64,000 nt of DNA from Shewanella decolorationis S12 (GCF_000485795.1 NZ_AXZL01000076.1:937505-1001504), one strand, 5' to 3'; positions 26,211-35,252 are shown, counted from the stretch's first letter. Notes: generated by a model not told the origin, from the letters alone. Made by a program: numbers and translations.

Positions 26211-26951
26211 ATGTTATCAATGAAGAATATCAGCAAGGTTTTTAAAACGGACTTAGTGGAAACCCATGCGCTGCGGGATTTCAACCTTGAGGTGAACGAG
26301 GGCGAGTTTGTGGCGGTTACGGGTCCTTCGGGCTCAGGCAAAACCACCTTCTTAAATATCGCTGGCTTGCTTGAAGGCTTCACCCATGGGGATTATTTTT
26401 TAGATGGAATTAATGTCTCCAACCTCAGTGATAACAAGAGTGCCGCCGTACGTAACGAGAAAATTGGCTTTATCTTCCAAGGCTTTAACTTAATCCCCGA
26501 TCTTAACCTCGCGGAAAACATTGAAGTACCGCTACGCTACCGTGGTTTTAGTGCCAAGGAGCGTAAACGCCGTGTGGAGCAAGCGTTAGAACAAGTGGGC
26601 TTAGGCGCGCGGATGAAGCATTTGCCGACCCAATTATCCGGCGGTCAGCAGCAAAGGGTCGCGATTGCTCGCGCTTTAGCCGGGGAACCCCGTTTTCTGC
26701 TCGCCGACGAACCAACGGGTAACCTCGACAGCCTGATGGCGCGCCAAGTGATGGAGTTATTAGAGAATATTAATCAGTCTGGCACCACGATCATCATGGT
26801 GACCCACGATCCTGAACTGGCTCGTCGAGCTCAGCGCAATATCCAAATTGTCGATGGTCAAGTCTGCGATTTTACCATGTATCAACCCAATGCGGCCCGC
26901 AGCGCAAGCCATAGCAGTGTCGATAAATTGGTTGCTAACGCCCAAGGCTAG
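26211..26951 (+). CDS. MacB/LolD-type ABC transporter ATPase
   Basis: A 246-residue ATPase with Walker A GPSGSGKTT (about residue 39), Q-loop IFQGFNLIPDLNLAENI, signature LSGGQQQRVAIARAL, Walker B FLLADEPTGNLDS and H-loop MVTHD. This order and the LAENIEVPLRYRG block are typical of type VII (MacB/LolD/FtsE) mechanotransmission systems. It would energise the two FtsX-like permeases encoded directly downstream (nine-base and eleven-base gaps). A C-terminal tail of about 25 residues beyond the domain is unusual in length but not in kind. The operon position indicates export, not import. Confidence 0.92.
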   Translation: MLSMKNISKVFKTDLVETHALRDFNLEVNEGEFVAVTGPSGSGKTTFLNIAGLLEGFTHGDYFLDGINVSNLSDNKSAAVRNEKIGFIFQGFNLIPDLNLAENIEVPLRYRGFSAKERKRRVEQALEQVGLGARMKHLPTQLSGGQQQRVAIARALAGEPRFLLADEPTGNLDSLMARQVMELLENINQSGTTIIMVTHDPELARRAQRNIQIVDGQVCDFTMYQPNAARSASHSSVDKLVANAQG

Positions 26952-26959
26952 GAGCGGTT

Positions 26960-28264
26960 ATGTTCTTCTATTACTTAGATTTAGCTTGGCGTAGCATCAA
27001 AAAAACGCCCATGTTGTCGGCATTGATGATCATGGCGATTTCTATCGGCATTGGCATCACCATCACCACTCTTAACATCTACAAAATGATGTCCACTAAC
27101 CCTGCGGGAGAGAAGTCTGGCAAATTGTTTGCGGTGCAACTGTGGAGCCAAGGGCCAGATGCCTGGGACCGCTTCGATCCACAGATCACCTATCAAGATG
27201 GTTTTAACTTACTTAAGAGCGATATTCCACGTTTGCAAACGCCAATGTTCCGCACGGGCGGCGCGGTGCAAACCGAAGATCCTGCGTTTTTACCCGTGCT
27301 GCAATCTCGAGTGCGGGTGACCAATAACGACTTTTTTCCAATGTTTGGCCTCGAGTTTCAATATGGTCAGGCGTGGGATGACAGTGTCGATCAGGATGCT
27401 CGCTACGAAGTGGTGCTCACCGATGAGCTGAATAAGACCCTGTTTGCGGGCAAAAATAGCGTGGGTAAAACGATTTATTTCAATGCTAAGCCCTATCAAG
27501 TGGTTGGAGTGCTCAAGCCTTGGGCACCGAGTCCAAACTATTACGATCTTAACAATGGCGCTTTTGGCAATGTGGATACCTTGTTTGTGCCCTACAGCTT
27601 AGCGCCGATTGAGGAATATGGTAGTTGGGGGAATACCAACGGCTGGAACTATGAAAGCATCAACAACTATGCACAGCGTTTAACCTCCGAAAAGCATTGG
27701 ACGCAGTTTTGGGTGCAACTGGATACGCCTGAGCAAGTGGCAGAGTACCGTCAGTGGGTGGGCCAATATATTGAACAACAAAAGAAATTAGGCCGCTTTG
27801 GCTCACCTAAGGCCGATGTGCAGTTGTCCGATGTTGACCAATGGTTAGCCATTAATAAAGTGGTGCCAGAGGATAACAAGGTGCTGGTGGGCCTCAGTGT
27901 ACTCTTCTTGATTGTCTGTTTAGTCAATATGTTAGGGTTGTTGCTGTCGAAGTTTTTACGTCGCGCTCCCGAAATTGGCGTGCGCCGCGCCATCGGCGCT
28001 AGCCAAGGGCAGATCTTTGCCCAGCATATGGTGGAAGTGTCTTTGATGGGATTATTCGGCGGTTTACTCGGCTTGGCTTGGGCTTGGGGCTCATTGATGC
28101 TACTGACCAAGAAGTTTGACTTGGAGTCGTCTTTAACTCACCTCGATACCAGTATGTGGTTGATAGCACCAATGATCGCGATTTTGGCGGCTGTGGTGGC
28201 TGGTATCTACCCCGCGTGGCGTGTGTGTACGACTAACCCAAGTGTTTATCTCAAGAGCCAATAA
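26960..28264 (+). CDS. FtsX/MacB-like permease, first of pair
   Basis: A 434-residue permease with one N-terminal helix (LSALMIMAISIGIGITITTLNIY), a large periplasmic MacB-PCD-type domain (about residues 45-290) and three C-terminal helices, starting VLVGLSVLFLIVCLVNMLGLLLS and followed by the EIGVRRAIGAS coupling motif typical of FtsX domains. It is split from any ATPase, unlike MacB itself. With the next gene it probably forms a heterodimer. GGAGCGG precedes the ATG. The periplasmic domain is larger than that of the partner and rich in Trp and Asn. Confidence 0.88.
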   Translation: MFFYYLDLAWRSIKKTPMLSALMIMAISIGIGITITTLNIYKMMSTNPAGEKSGKLFAVQLWSQGPDAWDRFDPQITYQDGFNLLKSDIPRLQTPMFRTGGAVQTEDPAFLPVLQSRVRVTNNDFFPMFGLEFQYGQAWDDSVDQDARYEVVLTDELNKTLFAGKNSVGKTIYFNAKPYQVVGVLKPWAPSPNYYDLNNGAFGNVDTLFVPYSLAPIEEYGSWGNTNGWNYESINNYAQRLTSEKHWTQFWVQLDTPEQVAEYRQWVGQYIEQQKKLGRFGSPKADVQLSDVDQWLAINKVVPEDNKVLVGLSVLFLIVCLVNMLGLLLSKFLRRAPEIGVRRAIGASQGQIFAQHMVEVSLMGLFGGLLGLAWAWGSLMLLTKKFDLESSLTHLDTSMWLIAPMIAILAAVVAGIYPAWRVCTTNPSVYLKSQ

Positions 28265-28275
28265 TCGGGGGCAAT

Positions 28276-29475
28276 ATGTTACATATCAAACCTATTTTAA
28301 GCAGTTTATTACGCAGTAAAAGCGGCCCCTTGTTACTGTTGTTACAGATGATTTTATCTGTGGCTATCGTGGCAAATGCTAGCTTTATTATCGCCGAGCG
28401 CCTGAATTTAATGGCCCGTGAGTCGGGAATTGTTGAAAGCGAAGTATTTGATTTCAGTATTTATCATTTTGATAAATCGACAGATTTAGTCGCGCAGGAT
28501 AAACGGGATCTGGAACTCCTGCGGGCTATTCCTGGGGTGATTGATGTTGCGCCCACCTCAATGGCTCCCCTTAGCGGTGGTGGTTGGTCGAGTAACTTTA
28601 CGCTGGGGCCTGAGGAGCGCGCTAAATCTACGCCCAATACGGGCATGTATATGAGTGATGAGCATTTTATCAACTCCCTAGGACTGAAGTTAGTCGAAGG
28701 ACGTAACTTCTATCCCCAGGAGATCACCACAGAGTTGCTGGAGGATGGTGGCAAGATGATTGTCACTAAAGCCTTTGTTGATAAAGTGTGGCCGAATGAG
28801 TCAGCCCTTGGCAAGAGCGTGTATATGGGTACGCAGCACTATGTGGTGATTGGGGTGGTTGAACGCTTACAAACGGCATGGGTTGATAACAGTAATCTTG
28901 AGTTTAGTTCCGTATTGTCGGTGAATTATCCCGCTGACTATAAACGCTATTTAGTAAGAGCTAAGCCGAGCGATATCGCGCGCTTAAAAGGAGTCATTCC
29001 CGAGCTGCTGCACAAGGAATATCCAAGCAGAGTGGTTGAAGACTTTACGACTATTGCTGAGCGACGCATCGAGGCGTACCGTGACCATGAGTTAATGGCA
29101 ACTGTACTGACCATGATGGTGGTGTTACTGCTGTTGATCACATCCCTTGGGGTGACAGGCATGGTGATGTTTAATATCCAGCGCCGCACTAAGCAAATCG
29201 GCACTCGCCGCGCATTAGGGGCGAAAAAACGGGATATTATCAGCTACTTCCTCGTCGAGAACTATTTGCTCTGCTTGCTCGGCGGCGGCATTGGAGTGCT
29301 GTTAGCGATTCAGCTCGGCCAGCAATTGATGAGCCTCTATAGCCTGCCGATGCTGGAGATAATCTATCCATTGTTAACTGTGGTGGGACTGTTTGCGGTA
29401 ACCACCCTTGCGGTGTACTTACCTGCTCGCAAGGCCGCTAAGATTTCTCCAGCGACAGCTACCCGCAGTGTTTAA
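28276..29475 (+). CDS. FtsX/MacB-like permease, second of pair
   Basis: A 399-residue permease of the same topology: one N-terminal helix (LLLLLQMILSVAIVANASFIIAE), a periplasmic domain (VEGRNFYPQEI, ALGKSVYMGTQHYVVIGVV) and three C-terminal helices with QIGTRRALGAKKRDIISYFLVEN, the cytoplasmic coupling helix. It lies 11 bases behind the first permease and closes the transport part of the operon. The two permeases are divergent, so each may make its own contact with substrate or adaptor. Confidence 0.88.
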   Translation: MLHIKPILSSLLRSKSGPLLLLLQMILSVAIVANASFIIAERLNLMARESGIVESEVFDFSIYHFDKSTDLVAQDKRDLELLRAIPGVIDVAPTSMAPLSGGGWSSNFTLGPEERAKSTPNTGMYMSDEHFINSLGLKLVEGRNFYPQEITTELLEDGGKMIVTKAFVDKVWPNESALGKSVYMGTQHYVVIGVVERLQTAWVDNSNLEFSSVLSVNYPADYKRYLVRAKPSDIARLKGVIPELLHKEYPSRVVEDFTTIAERRIEAYRDHELMATVLTMMVVLLLLITSLGVTGMVMFNIQRRTKQIGTRRALGAKKRDIISYFLVENYLLCLLGGGIGVLLAIQLGQQLMSLYSLPMLEIIYPLLTVVGLFAVTTLAVYLPARKAAKISPATATRSV

Positions 29476-29571
29476 ATAAGTTGAAGGGCATTAAGTGTGA
29501 TAACAGTAGGATGTTATTGCACTTTTTGTTACTTTAAGGTTAATAGTTTTACTCAGGACGCACATGCTCAC

Positions 29572-31008
29572 ATGGACACTATTTTGATTGTTGACGATAA
29601 CCATGCCATCTGCCAAGCCTTAGGCTTAATGTTGGAGATCAATGGTTACCAAGTGTTGACTTGTCATACGCCCGAAGATGCCCTTAGCCTAATGGCAACC
29701 CAAGATGTTGATTTGGTTATCCAAGACATGAACTTCACCCGCGATACCACCTCGGGGGAAGAGGGAAAACAGTTATTTTATGCGCTACGTGAGCGTCAGT
29801 CTGATCTACCAATCATCCTGATGACGGCCTGGACCCAGTTAGAAACGGCGGTCGAGTTAGTGAAAGCGGGCGCCGCCGATTATATGGGTAAACCGTGGGA
29901 TGATGCTAAGTTACTCAACAGTATCACTAATTTAATTGCGCTACATAAACTTGCCCGTGCAAACCAACAACTCGAACGGGTGAACTCTCAGCGCCAAGTG
30001 GCGATCGCCGATGCGGATCTCTGCGGAATCGTGTTTGGCAGTGGCGCCATGCAGCGCTGTATCGACTTAGCCTTGCAACTGGCGCGTTCCGATGTGTCAG
30101 TATTGATCACCGGCCCCAACGGTGCGGGTAAAGACAAACTTGCCGATATAATCCACGCTAATTCCCCCTTAAAAAACAAACCTTTTATCAAGGTGAATGT
30201 GGGCGCTTTGCCGATGGAGTTGCTCGAAGCCGAACTCTTTGGTGCCGAGGCGGGAGCTTTTACCGGCGCCAATAAGGCGCGCATTGGTCGCTTTGAGGCG
30301 GCCGATGGCGGCACGCTGTTTTTGGATGAAATTGGTAATTTACCCCTGTCTGGCCAAGTGAAATTATTGCGGGTATTGCAAACCGGGGAGTTTGAGCGCT
30401 TAGGCAGCCATAAAACCTTAAAGGTGAAGGTGAGAGTGATCAGTGCGACTAACGCCGACCTTGCCCAAGATATTGTCGAGGGGCGTTTCCGTGAGGACTT
30501 ATTCTACCGCTTGAATGTGATTGAATTGGCATTACCGCCGCTGAATCAACGTGTTGATGATATCTTACCTTTAGTGAAACATTTTGTAGGCGAGAGCTTT
30601 AGCCTGAGTAAACCTGCGCAGCAAGCCCTATTACAGCACCGCTGGCCGGGCAATGTGCGGGAGTTGGAAAACGCTTGCAAACGTGCGGCGCTGTTGGCCC
30701 AAAGCCGAGTGTTAACCGAAGCCGATTTTGGTTTGCCCCCTGTCCATGGAAATCATTCCTGTGCAATAAGCACTACGACATTTGGGCGAAACCTGACCGA
30801 AATGACACCGATTGAACCGCAGGTGAAAAGTTTGCCTCATGCCGAGCCTGCTCAATCGGACTCTAGCGACGCTATGGATGTTAGCCGTGAGCAGATTGAA
30901 ATGGCCCTAAGGCAGCACAAGGGCGTGATTGCGCGCGTGGCTAAATCCCTAGGCTTGAGTCGACAGGCCTTGTATCGCCGCATGGATAAGTTTGGTCTAG
31001 AAAAATAA
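29572..31008 (+). CDS. NtrC-family sigma-54-dependent response regulator
   Basis: About 478 residues. A receiver domain (ILIVDDNHAICQALG, phospho-acceptor Asp about residue 52 in VIQDMNF, conserved Lys in GKPWDDA), a sigma-54 AAA+ domain with GAFTGA in full (EAGAFTGANKA), and a Fis-type helix-turn-helix (GVIARVAKSLGLSRQALYRRMDKFGL). Walker A reads GPNGAGKD instead of the usual GESGTGKE, a noticeable variant. Start ATG 29572 (MDTILIVDD) is preferred over an upstream frame extension rich in Cys and Phe. It is in the operon behind the permeases and before its kinase, and is the natural activator of the promoter at 24378. Confidence 0.9.
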   Translation: MDTILIVDDNHAICQALGLMLEINGYQVLTCHTPEDALSLMATQDVDLVIQDMNFTRDTTSGEEGKQLFYALRERQSDLPIILMTAWTQLETAVELVKAGAADYMGKPWDDAKLLNSITNLIALHKLARANQQLERVNSQRQVAIADADLCGIVFGSGAMQRCIDLALQLARSDVSVLITGPNGAGKDKLADIIHANSPLKNKPFIKVNVGALPMELLEAELFGAEAGAFTGANKARIGRFEAADGGTLFLDEIGNLPLSGQVKLLRVLQTGEFERLGSHKTLKVKVRVISATNADLAQDIVEGRFREDLFYRLNVIELALPPLNQRVDDILPLVKHFVGESFSLSKPAQQALLQHRWPGNVRELENACKRAALLAQSRVLTEADFGLPPVHGNHSCAISTTTFGRNLTEMTPIEPQVKSLPHAEPAQSDSSDAMDVSREQIEMALRQHKGVIARVAKSLGLSRQALYRRMDKFGLEK

Positions 31009-31048
31009 CCATAGCATGATAAACACTGAGCATTAGGCGGAATTTTAG

Positions 31049-32704
31049 GTGCAACTGCGAACAAAATTAATCATTTATTCAACCGTTTGTTGCGCCTTAG
31101 GTGTGCTCTTGACCTTAGGTGTTGTGAGCTATCGTCCGTCTATCTCGCCCGTTGAAGTCGCTGAGCCCATCAAGATCCCCGATATCACTATACCGCCCTT
31201 CGATATAGATAAGCTGCAAGAGACTGTCGAGGCAGCGATAAAAAATAACGAGCAATTACAACAAACTCTGCCATTGCAGGAGCGTTTAAGGGCGGAACAG
31301 ATTAAGCATGAGCTGCAAAAGTTGGAGCAACTTAAGCAAGAACAGCTGCAAATAAAGCTCTATAAACTCGAGCGGCTTAAAGACGGGCTCTTTAGTCCTT
31401 CAGTCCATCCTGAGGTGCCACCCATAGCGCCACCCGCTGAATCTATCTCGCTGCCTAAGTTGAAGTTAGAACACGAGGCTGTGTCCACACCGCCAATTAC
31501 TCAATGGCTATTCATATTACTGTTTGCCTGCGGAATCTGTGCCTTAGGTGTGGCTTGGTTTACCCGCCATTTAGCTCGCAGTCTCAATGCCTTAGAGGTT
31601 GGTTTTCTCAACTTTAATGACAATGACTTTAGCGTCAGCATTCCTGCAAATGGTGAGGGGCAGTTGAAAGCATTGGCTGAGTTATTCAATGATTCGGCGG
31701 CTAAGCTGCGCCAAGAGCGGCAATACATTTACCAGCGCGAATTGCTATTGGATAAGGTGATTCAAAGCTCTCCGAATGTGATGCTGCTGTTTAACGACCA
31801 CCAAAAACTCATGTATGCCAACGATGCGGCGCGGCATCTTTTTCATATCAAAGGCAAGATGGAAGGATTGAGCCTCGACGAGTTGCTGCAAGACTTACCC
31901 GAAGCACTTGCCTTGGCCCTTAAGCAAGAAAAGAGCGGCCTGTTTACCATGGGTGAGGATGATACTGAGACTTGGTATCTGAGTCGTGGCCAGTTTTTAC
32001 TGAATAACCAGCAGCATAACTTAATTTTGCTCAAGCAGATGACTCGAGAGCTCAATCGTCAGGAAGTGGCGGTATGGAAGAAGGTGATCCGCATTATCAG
32101 CCATGAGCTAAATAATTCCGTTGCGCCAATCGCCTCCATGGTGAACTCGGGGCGTTTACTGACGAAAGATCTCGATAATCCTAAGCTTAAGCTGATATTT
32201 GACACCATAGAGAGTCGCACGAATCACTTAAGTCAGTTTATTTTCAATTATGCGCGCTTTGCTAAACTGCCTTTACCACAGCGACGTGAGGTGCCATGGC
32301 AGCAGCTTGTCGAGCATTTAACCCAGCATTATCCTTTTACCTTAGCCAATGAGTTGCCCGCTGAAATGGGTTATTTCGACCAAGGGCAAATGGAACAAGT
32401 CCTGCTGAATTTACTGAAAAATGCCCATGAATCAGGTTCTAATCCCGATGAGGTCACGCTATCGATTCGCTTTCAAACGCTGGTGGATGGAGCGGGCTTT
32501 AGTATCAAAATCGAGGACCGCGGCAGCGGTATGTCCGAGGAAGTGTTAGAGCAAGCCCTATTGCCCTTTTACTCAACTAAACAATCGGGTACAGGCTTGG
32601 GCTTACCACTTTGCCGCGAAATCATTGAGGCCCACGAAGGCAGTATTAGCATGCATAATCGCAGCGACGGCGGGCTATCAGTACAACTCTGGTTACCGCA
32701 ATAA
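31049..32704 (+). CDS. Membrane histidine kinase, partner of the NtrC-type regulator
   Basis: A 551-residue kinase. TM1 is near residues 6-24. A periplasmic region of about 125 residues is Pro-rich at both ends and has a long Gln/Leu/Glu/Lys coiled coil in the middle (IKHELQKLEQLKQEQLQIK). TM2 (WLFILLFACGICALGVAWF) leads to a HAMP-like segment, a PAS-like domain, the phospho-acceptor His near residue 352 in IISHELNNSVAPI, and an HATPase domain (NLLKNAHESG, DRGSGMSEE, GTGLGLPLC). GTG 31049 is the start, with AGGCGG upstream. It follows the regulator gene by 40 bases. The coiled-coil sensor suggests contact with another periplasmic protein, perhaps the adaptor. Confidence 0.88.
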   Translation: MQLRTKLIIYSTVCCALGVLLTLGVVSYRPSISPVEVAEPIKIPDITIPPFDIDKLQETVEAAIKNNEQLQQTLPLQERLRAEQIKHELQKLEQLKQEQLQIKLYKLERLKDGLFSPSVHPEVPPIAPPAESISLPKLKLEHEAVSTPPITQWLFILLFACGICALGVAWFTRHLARSLNALEVGFLNFNDNDFSVSIPANGEGQLKALAELFNDSAAKLRQERQYIYQRELLLDKVIQSSPNVMLLFNDHQKLMYANDAARHLFHIKGKMEGLSLDELLQDLPEALALALKQEKSGLFTMGEDDTETWYLSRGQFLLNNQQHNLILLKQMTRELNRQEVAVWKKVIRIISHELNNSVAPIASMVNSGRLLTKDLDNPKLKLIFDTIESRTNHLSQFIFNYARFAKLPLPQRREVPWQQLVEHLTQHYPFTLANELPAEMGYFDQGQMEQVLLNLLKNAHESGSNPDEVTLSIRFQTLVDGAGFSIKIEDRGSGMSEEVLEQALLPFYSTKQSGTGLGLPLCREIIEAHEGSISMHNRSDGGLSVQLWLPQ

Positions 32705-32940
32705 TCTGCGTTTAAGAGTGTATCAAGAGTTTTCATTACTCATTCTAACGTATTACCCAAATGGGCTATTTTGCGGTTTTTACCTTAGCTTTTTGGGCTA
32801 ATTTAGGTCTCCGTCTAATGACTAGCGATCTTCAATCCTGTTAACCTTTCTTTAATGAAAATAAGCGTAAAATGTTACATGCACAACATGGCGTAGTATG
32901 CGTTTACGCTAAAGCAGCATCTTAAGGTAAGGAGGGACCT

Positions 32941-33351
32941 GTGAAATCGTTAATTCAGCGGTTGTTGTTCAGTTTCTTGTGTCCATTCTTGTTTATAAGC
33001 GCTCCCGGCGCGTTAGCCGATGATGATATTGAAATCAGTGGGCTTGTGATAGATAGAACCTTAACGCGTTTTGGTAAGGATTTTGGTTTTTACTACTCAA
33101 GTTATTGGCGCGAATTGCCGTTTACTCAAGGGTTTAACGTGACCTTGTATGAAACTGTATTTCCACAGGCGGGGACAGTTTTGAATTTAGAAGTGAATGG
33201 TACTCGTATTTATACCACGCACTTTGGTCGTCGGGCGAACCCGATTAAGGAGAGCGCAGAGCAGGCCATTTTGTTGACGATTGATTACTTAGCTCAAGTT
33301 AGGGCTAATGCGATTACGGGTGATTTTTCAGGAACATCGGACGATTTGTAG
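32941..33351 (+). CDS. csgE: Curli assembly protein CsgE
   Basis: A 136-residue periplasmic protein with a signal peptide (LLFSFLCPFLFISAPGALAD) and the CsgE pattern: EISGLVIDRTLTRFGKDFGFYYSSYW, FNVTLYETVFPQAGT and FGRRANPIKESAEQA. CsgE caps the CsgG pore and directs curlin to secretion. GTG 32941 is the start, with AAGGAGG eight bases upstream. The 236-base gap from the kinase gene is A+T-rich and probably holds a promoter. csgF follows ten bases after the stop. Confidence 0.92.
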   Translation: MKSLIQRLLFSFLCPFLFISAPGALADDDIEISGLVIDRTLTRFGKDFGFYYSSYWRELPFTQGFNVTLYETVFPQAGTVLNLEVNGTRIYTTHFGRRANPIKESAEQAILLTIDYLAQVRANAITGDFSGTSDDL

Positions 33352-33361
33352 GATAACAATA

Positions 33362-33757
33362 ATGACATTCAGGACGTTACTTTCTCTTGCTGTGCTTTGC
33401 ATAGCTCACACTAGCCAAGCAACCGAATTAATCTATACCCCCGTCAACCCAAGCTTTGGGGGCAATCCAGCGAATGGCTCCTTTTTACTCAATAAAGCGC
33501 AGGCTCAAAACGATAATAAAGCCAGCTCTACTGAGAAGGACTTTGTTACTCGTTTTAAGGAATCATTGGAACGTAACATCATTAACTCCATCACCCGCGG
33601 CGTTGCCGATGGTGAGATCACCGATGGGGTGTACGATACGGGCGATTTTCGTATCGAAGTCGCTTCTACTGGCACCGGGGTGATGTTGACCATCACTAAC
33701 ATTGAAACTGGTGAAGTGACTGTGATTGAAATGCCAACTTTTGGAGGCGGAAACTAA
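33362..33757 (+). CDS. csgF: Curli assembly protein CsgF
   Basis: A 131-residue exported protein with a signal peptide ending near SQATE and the CsgF hallmark LIYTPVNPSFGGNPANGSFLLNKAQ. The N-terminal part of mature CsgF plugs into the CsgG channel and helps nucleate curlin on the surface. ATG 33362 with GGATAA upstream is preferred over a frame-open GTG or ATG earlier, because the signal peptide begins here. Its stop overlaps the csgG start by one base, so translation is coupled. Confidence 0.92.
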   Translation: MTFRTLLSLAVLCIAHTSQATELIYTPVNPSFGGNPANGSFLLNKAQAQNDNKASSTEKDFVTRFKESLERNIINSITRGVADGEITDGVYDTGDFRIEVASTGTGVMLTITNIETGEVTVIEMPTFGGGN

Positions 33758-34563
33758 TGGCACGTTCCATCCTTATCGCTTCTATGCTGCTGAGTATGTC
33801 CGCCTGTAGCTTGATCCCAAAGCCTGACTTAAATATAACTCCTGCTCAAGTTAATCCGATGAGTGAGGTGATGAAGGAACTACAGAGTCAGCCTGGGCCT
33901 AAGTTTCCTATTCCGGTAGCTGTCTATTCGTTTCGCGACCAAACAGGCCAGTATAAGCCTCAGGCGAACGTGAGTTCCTTCTCCACGGCGGTCACACAAG
34001 GGGCGACATCGATGCTGATGCAAACCTTGATCGACTCTAAATGGTTTACGCCCGTTGAACGTGAAGGCCTACAAAATTTATTAACTGAGCGCAAAATCAG
34101 CAATAAACAAAATGGCTCAAAGGGCGATGATATCCCCGTGTTATCGACGGCGAGATTGCTATTAGAAGGCGGCATTATCAGTTACGAGACTAACACCAGC
34201 ACAGGCGGTACAGGGGTTGAATATTATGGTATCGGCGCCTCGGAAATGTACCGTGAGGATCTGGTCACTATCTATCTGCGTGCTGTTGATGTTCACACAG
34301 GCAAAGTGATGATGTCTGTATCTACAAGTAAAAGGGTACTTTCACAGGAAATGCGTGCAGGCCTGTTCCGTTATACCAGTTTGAATCGTTTGGCCGAAGC
34401 CGAAGTCGGTTTTACGACTAACGAACCCGTGCAATTTTGCGTGTTGCAGGCTATCGAACTCGCGGTCGCCGAGTTGATCGATAAGGGCATTAAGCAAGGC
34501 TATTGGAGTCAGGCACAAGTGGCACAGCCCGCTGAAAAACAGCAGGAGTTGAGCCAAGGCTAA
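33757..34563 (+). CDS. csgG: Curli secretion channel lipoprotein CsgG
   Basis: A 268-residue outer-membrane lipoprotein with a signal peptide and lipobox ending MSAC. The CsgG body is visible in IPVAVYSFRDQTGQYK, VTQGATSMLMQTLIDSKWFTPVEREGLQNLLTERKI and LLLEGGIISYETNTSTGG. It forms the nonameric pore for curlin export. A strong terminator follows at 34586. No csgA, csgB, csgC or csgD is present in the window, so the subunits must be encoded elsewhere or the channel serves other substrates. Confidence 0.93.
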   Translation: MARSILIASMLLSMSACSLIPKPDLNITPAQVNPMSEVMKELQSQPGPKFPIPVAVYSFRDQTGQYKPQANVSSFSTAVTQGATSMLMQTLIDSKWFTPVEREGLQNLLTERKISNKQNGSKGDDIPVLSTARLLLEGGIISYETNTSTGGTGVEYYGIGASEMYREDLVTIYLRAVDVHTGKVMMSVSTSKRVLSQEMRAGLFRYTSLNRLAEAEVGFTTNEPVQFCVLQAIELAVAELIDKGIKQGYWSQAQVAQPAEKQQELSQG

Positions 34564-34585
34564 TTCCTTTTGCGATAATAAGCAC

Positions 34586-34617
34586 CGAGCCAGATACGTA
34601 TCTGGCTCGTTTTTTTG
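34586..34617 (+). terminator. Terminator of csgEFG
   Basis: CGAGCCAGATAC and its complement form a nearly loop-less 12-base palindrome followed by seven T. It separates csgG from the convergent TetR gene. Confidence 0.88.
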
Positions 34618-34622
34618 TTTAA

Positions 34623-35231
34623 TTAATCGGCCTGTAATGCCTTCCAAAACAGCGCAAAGCTGGCATCTCGGTAATGTTTATCTTTGCCTAATTCTGGATT
34701 ATCGATAAAAAAGCGCGTGGCGGCCAAGTATTGCCCGTGACAGTTTTCAAGCATTAAATCAACGGGATAGTGTGCAATCAATCCCATCAGTTGTCCTTGT
34801 TTTATCAATTGCGCGATAAACCCTAAGATACTGTTCATCGCCTGCTCGCGAATATGCAGAGCGATCTGCGGCGACATAGAATACTGCTGAAAAAACAACT
34901 GTTTGACTGGATTTTCAATCGACCAATCGATCGCACTCTGCCAAAGCGTTTCGGCATTGTGTTTTAGATCTTGCCCCTCGCCGACCTTTAATAACAAGGC
35001 ATCGGCGAATTCTTGCTTGATGGTAAGAAAAAGGCTTTCCATCAGTGCTTCCTTGGTCGGAAAATGATGGAACAGGGTGCCCGTGGCGACGCCCGCCTGT
35101 TTGGCGATCGATGCGGTCGAGGTGCCATGAAACCCTTGGTCGACAAATAGGCGTAAGGCGGTTTCCAAAATGGCCTGACGTTTATCCGTTATGGGTTTAG
35201 TGTCTGTATCTGTTGGTAATAAGCTCGGCAT
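34623..35231 (-). CDS. TetR-family repressor
   Basis: About 202 residues with an N-terminal TetR helix-turn-helix (RQAILETALRLFVDQGFHGTSTASIAKQAGVATGTLFHHFPTKEALMESLF) and a variable helical ligand domain containing several Gln and His residues. It is the second gene of a pair with the aldehyde dehydrogenase upstream (15-base gap to its first possible start). It probably represses that pair through the palindrome at 36734. ATG 35231 (MPSLLPTD) is taken as start; a GTG two codons earlier is possible. Confidence 0.85.
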   Translation of the reverse strand: MPSLLPTDTDTKPITDKRQAILETALRLFVDQGFHGTSTASIAKQAGVATGTLFHHFPTKEALMESLFLTIKQEFADALLLKVGEGQDLKHNAETLWQSAIDWSIENPVKQLFFQQYSMSPQIALHIREQAMNSILGFIAQLIKQGQLMGLIAHYPVDLMLENCHGQYLAATRFFIDNPELGKDKHYRDASFALFWKALQAD

Positions 35232-35252
35232 AACCACTCCTAAGCGCTTGTA

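Noticed and set aside
32885..32910. Sigma-54 promoter ahead of csgE
   Set aside because: A TGGC followed by a GC occurs, but the distance between the two elements is two bases short of the required spacing.
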